This document shows, piece by piece, positions 13,809-13,879 of a stretch of DNA of 13,879 bases; positions within the stretch are counted from its first letter, which is position 1; the number at the start of each line of letters is the position of its first letter. Origin of the DNA: a candidate division WOR-3 bacterium (GTDB lineage: Bacteria > SDB-A); NCBI GenBank assembly GCA_016934535.1, contig JAFGSQ010000052.1:1-13879 (forward strand), read 5' to 3'. Under the pieces are notes generated by a model. The model was not told the origin of the DNA. It did no database searches and saw nothing but the letters and a program-made list of their open reading frames with translations. The position numbers and the translations under genes were made by a program.

Positions 13809-13837
13809 TTATAAAATTTGTGATACAAATTTTATAA
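13809..13837. repeat. Perfect 13-bp inverted repeat with 3-nt loop
   Basis: TTATAAAATTTGT (13809-13821) and ACAAATTTTATAA (13825-13837) are exact reverse complements around GAT. The stem is nearly all A/T. It could be an RNA hairpin at the operon end or a dimeric protein-binding site; nothing in the sequence separates these. Confidence 0.75.
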
Positions 13838-13853
13838 AGAAATATTTCTTTAT
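13834..13853. repeat. Perfect 20-bp palindrome without loop
   Basis: The sequence reads ATAAAGAAAT then ATTTCTTTAT, a perfect palindrome. It overlaps the right arm of the preceding inverted repeat by four bases, so the two structures would compete. Symmetry without a loop suits a DNA-binding site more than an RNA hairpin, but its extreme AT content makes chance more likely. Confidence 0.6.
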
Positions 13854-13859
13854 GATTTT

Positions 13860-13874
13860 CTTCACTTCGTGAAG
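13860..13874. repeat. 6-bp hairpin CTTCAC-TTC-GTGAAG
   Basis: CTTCAC (13860-13865) pairs with GTGAAG (13869-13874) around TTC. Flanking T4 (13856-13859) and A4 (13876-13879) could extend the stem past a bulged G. It contains CTTCGTGAAG, the reverse complement of the 10-mer at 2527-2536. It sits at the window edge, so its full extent cannot be judged. Confidence 0.55.
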
Positions 13875-13879
13875 GAAAA

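Larger units (their letters stand above)
13765..13879. other. Non-coding AT-rich end region with nested inverted repeats
   Basis: The only clear non-coding stretch beyond the 46 bases before rimO. No open reading frame or tRNA was recognised. It contains three adjacent palindromes (13809-13837, 13834-13853, 13860-13874) enclosed by matching arms CACGAAGT (13802-13809) and ACTTCGTG (13864-13871). It follows the last gene and may include the operon's transcription end. No hairpin is followed by a convincing T-run on the plus strand, so an intrinsic terminator is not called. Confidence 0.6.

Noticed and set aside
13815-13832. CRP/FNR-type operator based on TGTGA within the AT-rich palindrome
   Set aside because: The spacing and the second half-site do not match the TGTGA-N6-TCACA or TTGAT-N4-ATCAA consensus; the symmetry is explained by the longer inverted repeat.
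13809-13837. Intrinsic terminator for the operon
   Set aside because: The 13-bp stem is almost pure A/T and is followed by AGAAATATTTC rather than a T-run. The hairpin at 13860-13874 is followed by GAAAA. Neither meets the usual pattern on the plus strand.
1-13879. CRISPR arrays, insertion sequences, prophage genes or tRNA-associated integration
   Set aside because: No regularly spaced repeats, transposase or integrase motifs, or duplicated tRNA end was seen. The tRNA 3' end, where integration usually occurs, is outside the window.

Overview
This is a bacterial chromosomal segment, moderately AT-rich, using the standard code with frequent AGA/AGG arginine codons and clear AGGAGG-type ribosome binding sites. 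A four-subunit 2-oxoacid:ferredoxin oxidoreductase with its own 2[4Fe-4S] ferredoxin points to an anaerobe. Two predicted lipoproteins with beta-propeller folds suggest a cell with an outer membrane. No gene fixes the phylum. The gene content and compactness would fit one of the uncultured anaerobic lineages (for example WOR-3-like or Cloacimonadota-like), but this is only an impression.

Layout. Positions 1-51 hold the 5' part of a tRNA-Leu(CAA) on the minus strand, with a good sigma70-type promoter just upstream (67-95). From 98 to 13764 there are thirteen plus-strand genes, either overlapping or separated by at most 13 nt, with only 39 intergenic bases in total. They fall into four modules: (1) rimO, ribosomal protein S12 methylthiotransferase; (2) two tandem beta-propeller lipoproteins of the PQQ/BamB-like type; (3) a gamma-class carbonic anhydrase-like protein followed by korA-korC-[GlnE-like]-korD-korB; (4) a glycan/glycolipid cassette with a GDP-sugar reductase-like SDR, a GT4 glycosyltransferase, a UPF0104-type membrane protein and a GT2 polyprenyl-phosphate glycosyltransferase. 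The last 115 bases are non-coding, very AT-rich and full of nested inverted repeats.

How the genes may work together. KOR interconverts 2-oxoglutarate + CoA with succinyl-CoA + CO2, using ferredoxin. The carbonic anhydrase-like protein next to it could handle the CO2/bicarbonate. The most striking point is a 987-residue protein inserted between korC and korD. It has the two-half architecture of the glutamine synthetase adenylyltransferase GlnE, with two nucleotidyltransferase-like motifs and GlnE-type helical regions, but several signature residues are altered. 2-Oxoglutarate is the classic carbon/nitrogen balance signal, so a GlnE-like nucleotidyltransferase co-translated with the enzyme that makes or consumes it is a plausible undescribed regulatory arrangement. 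It could act on glutamine synthetase or on another target, possibly KOR itself. That link is inference; the gene order and motifs are read directly from the sequence.
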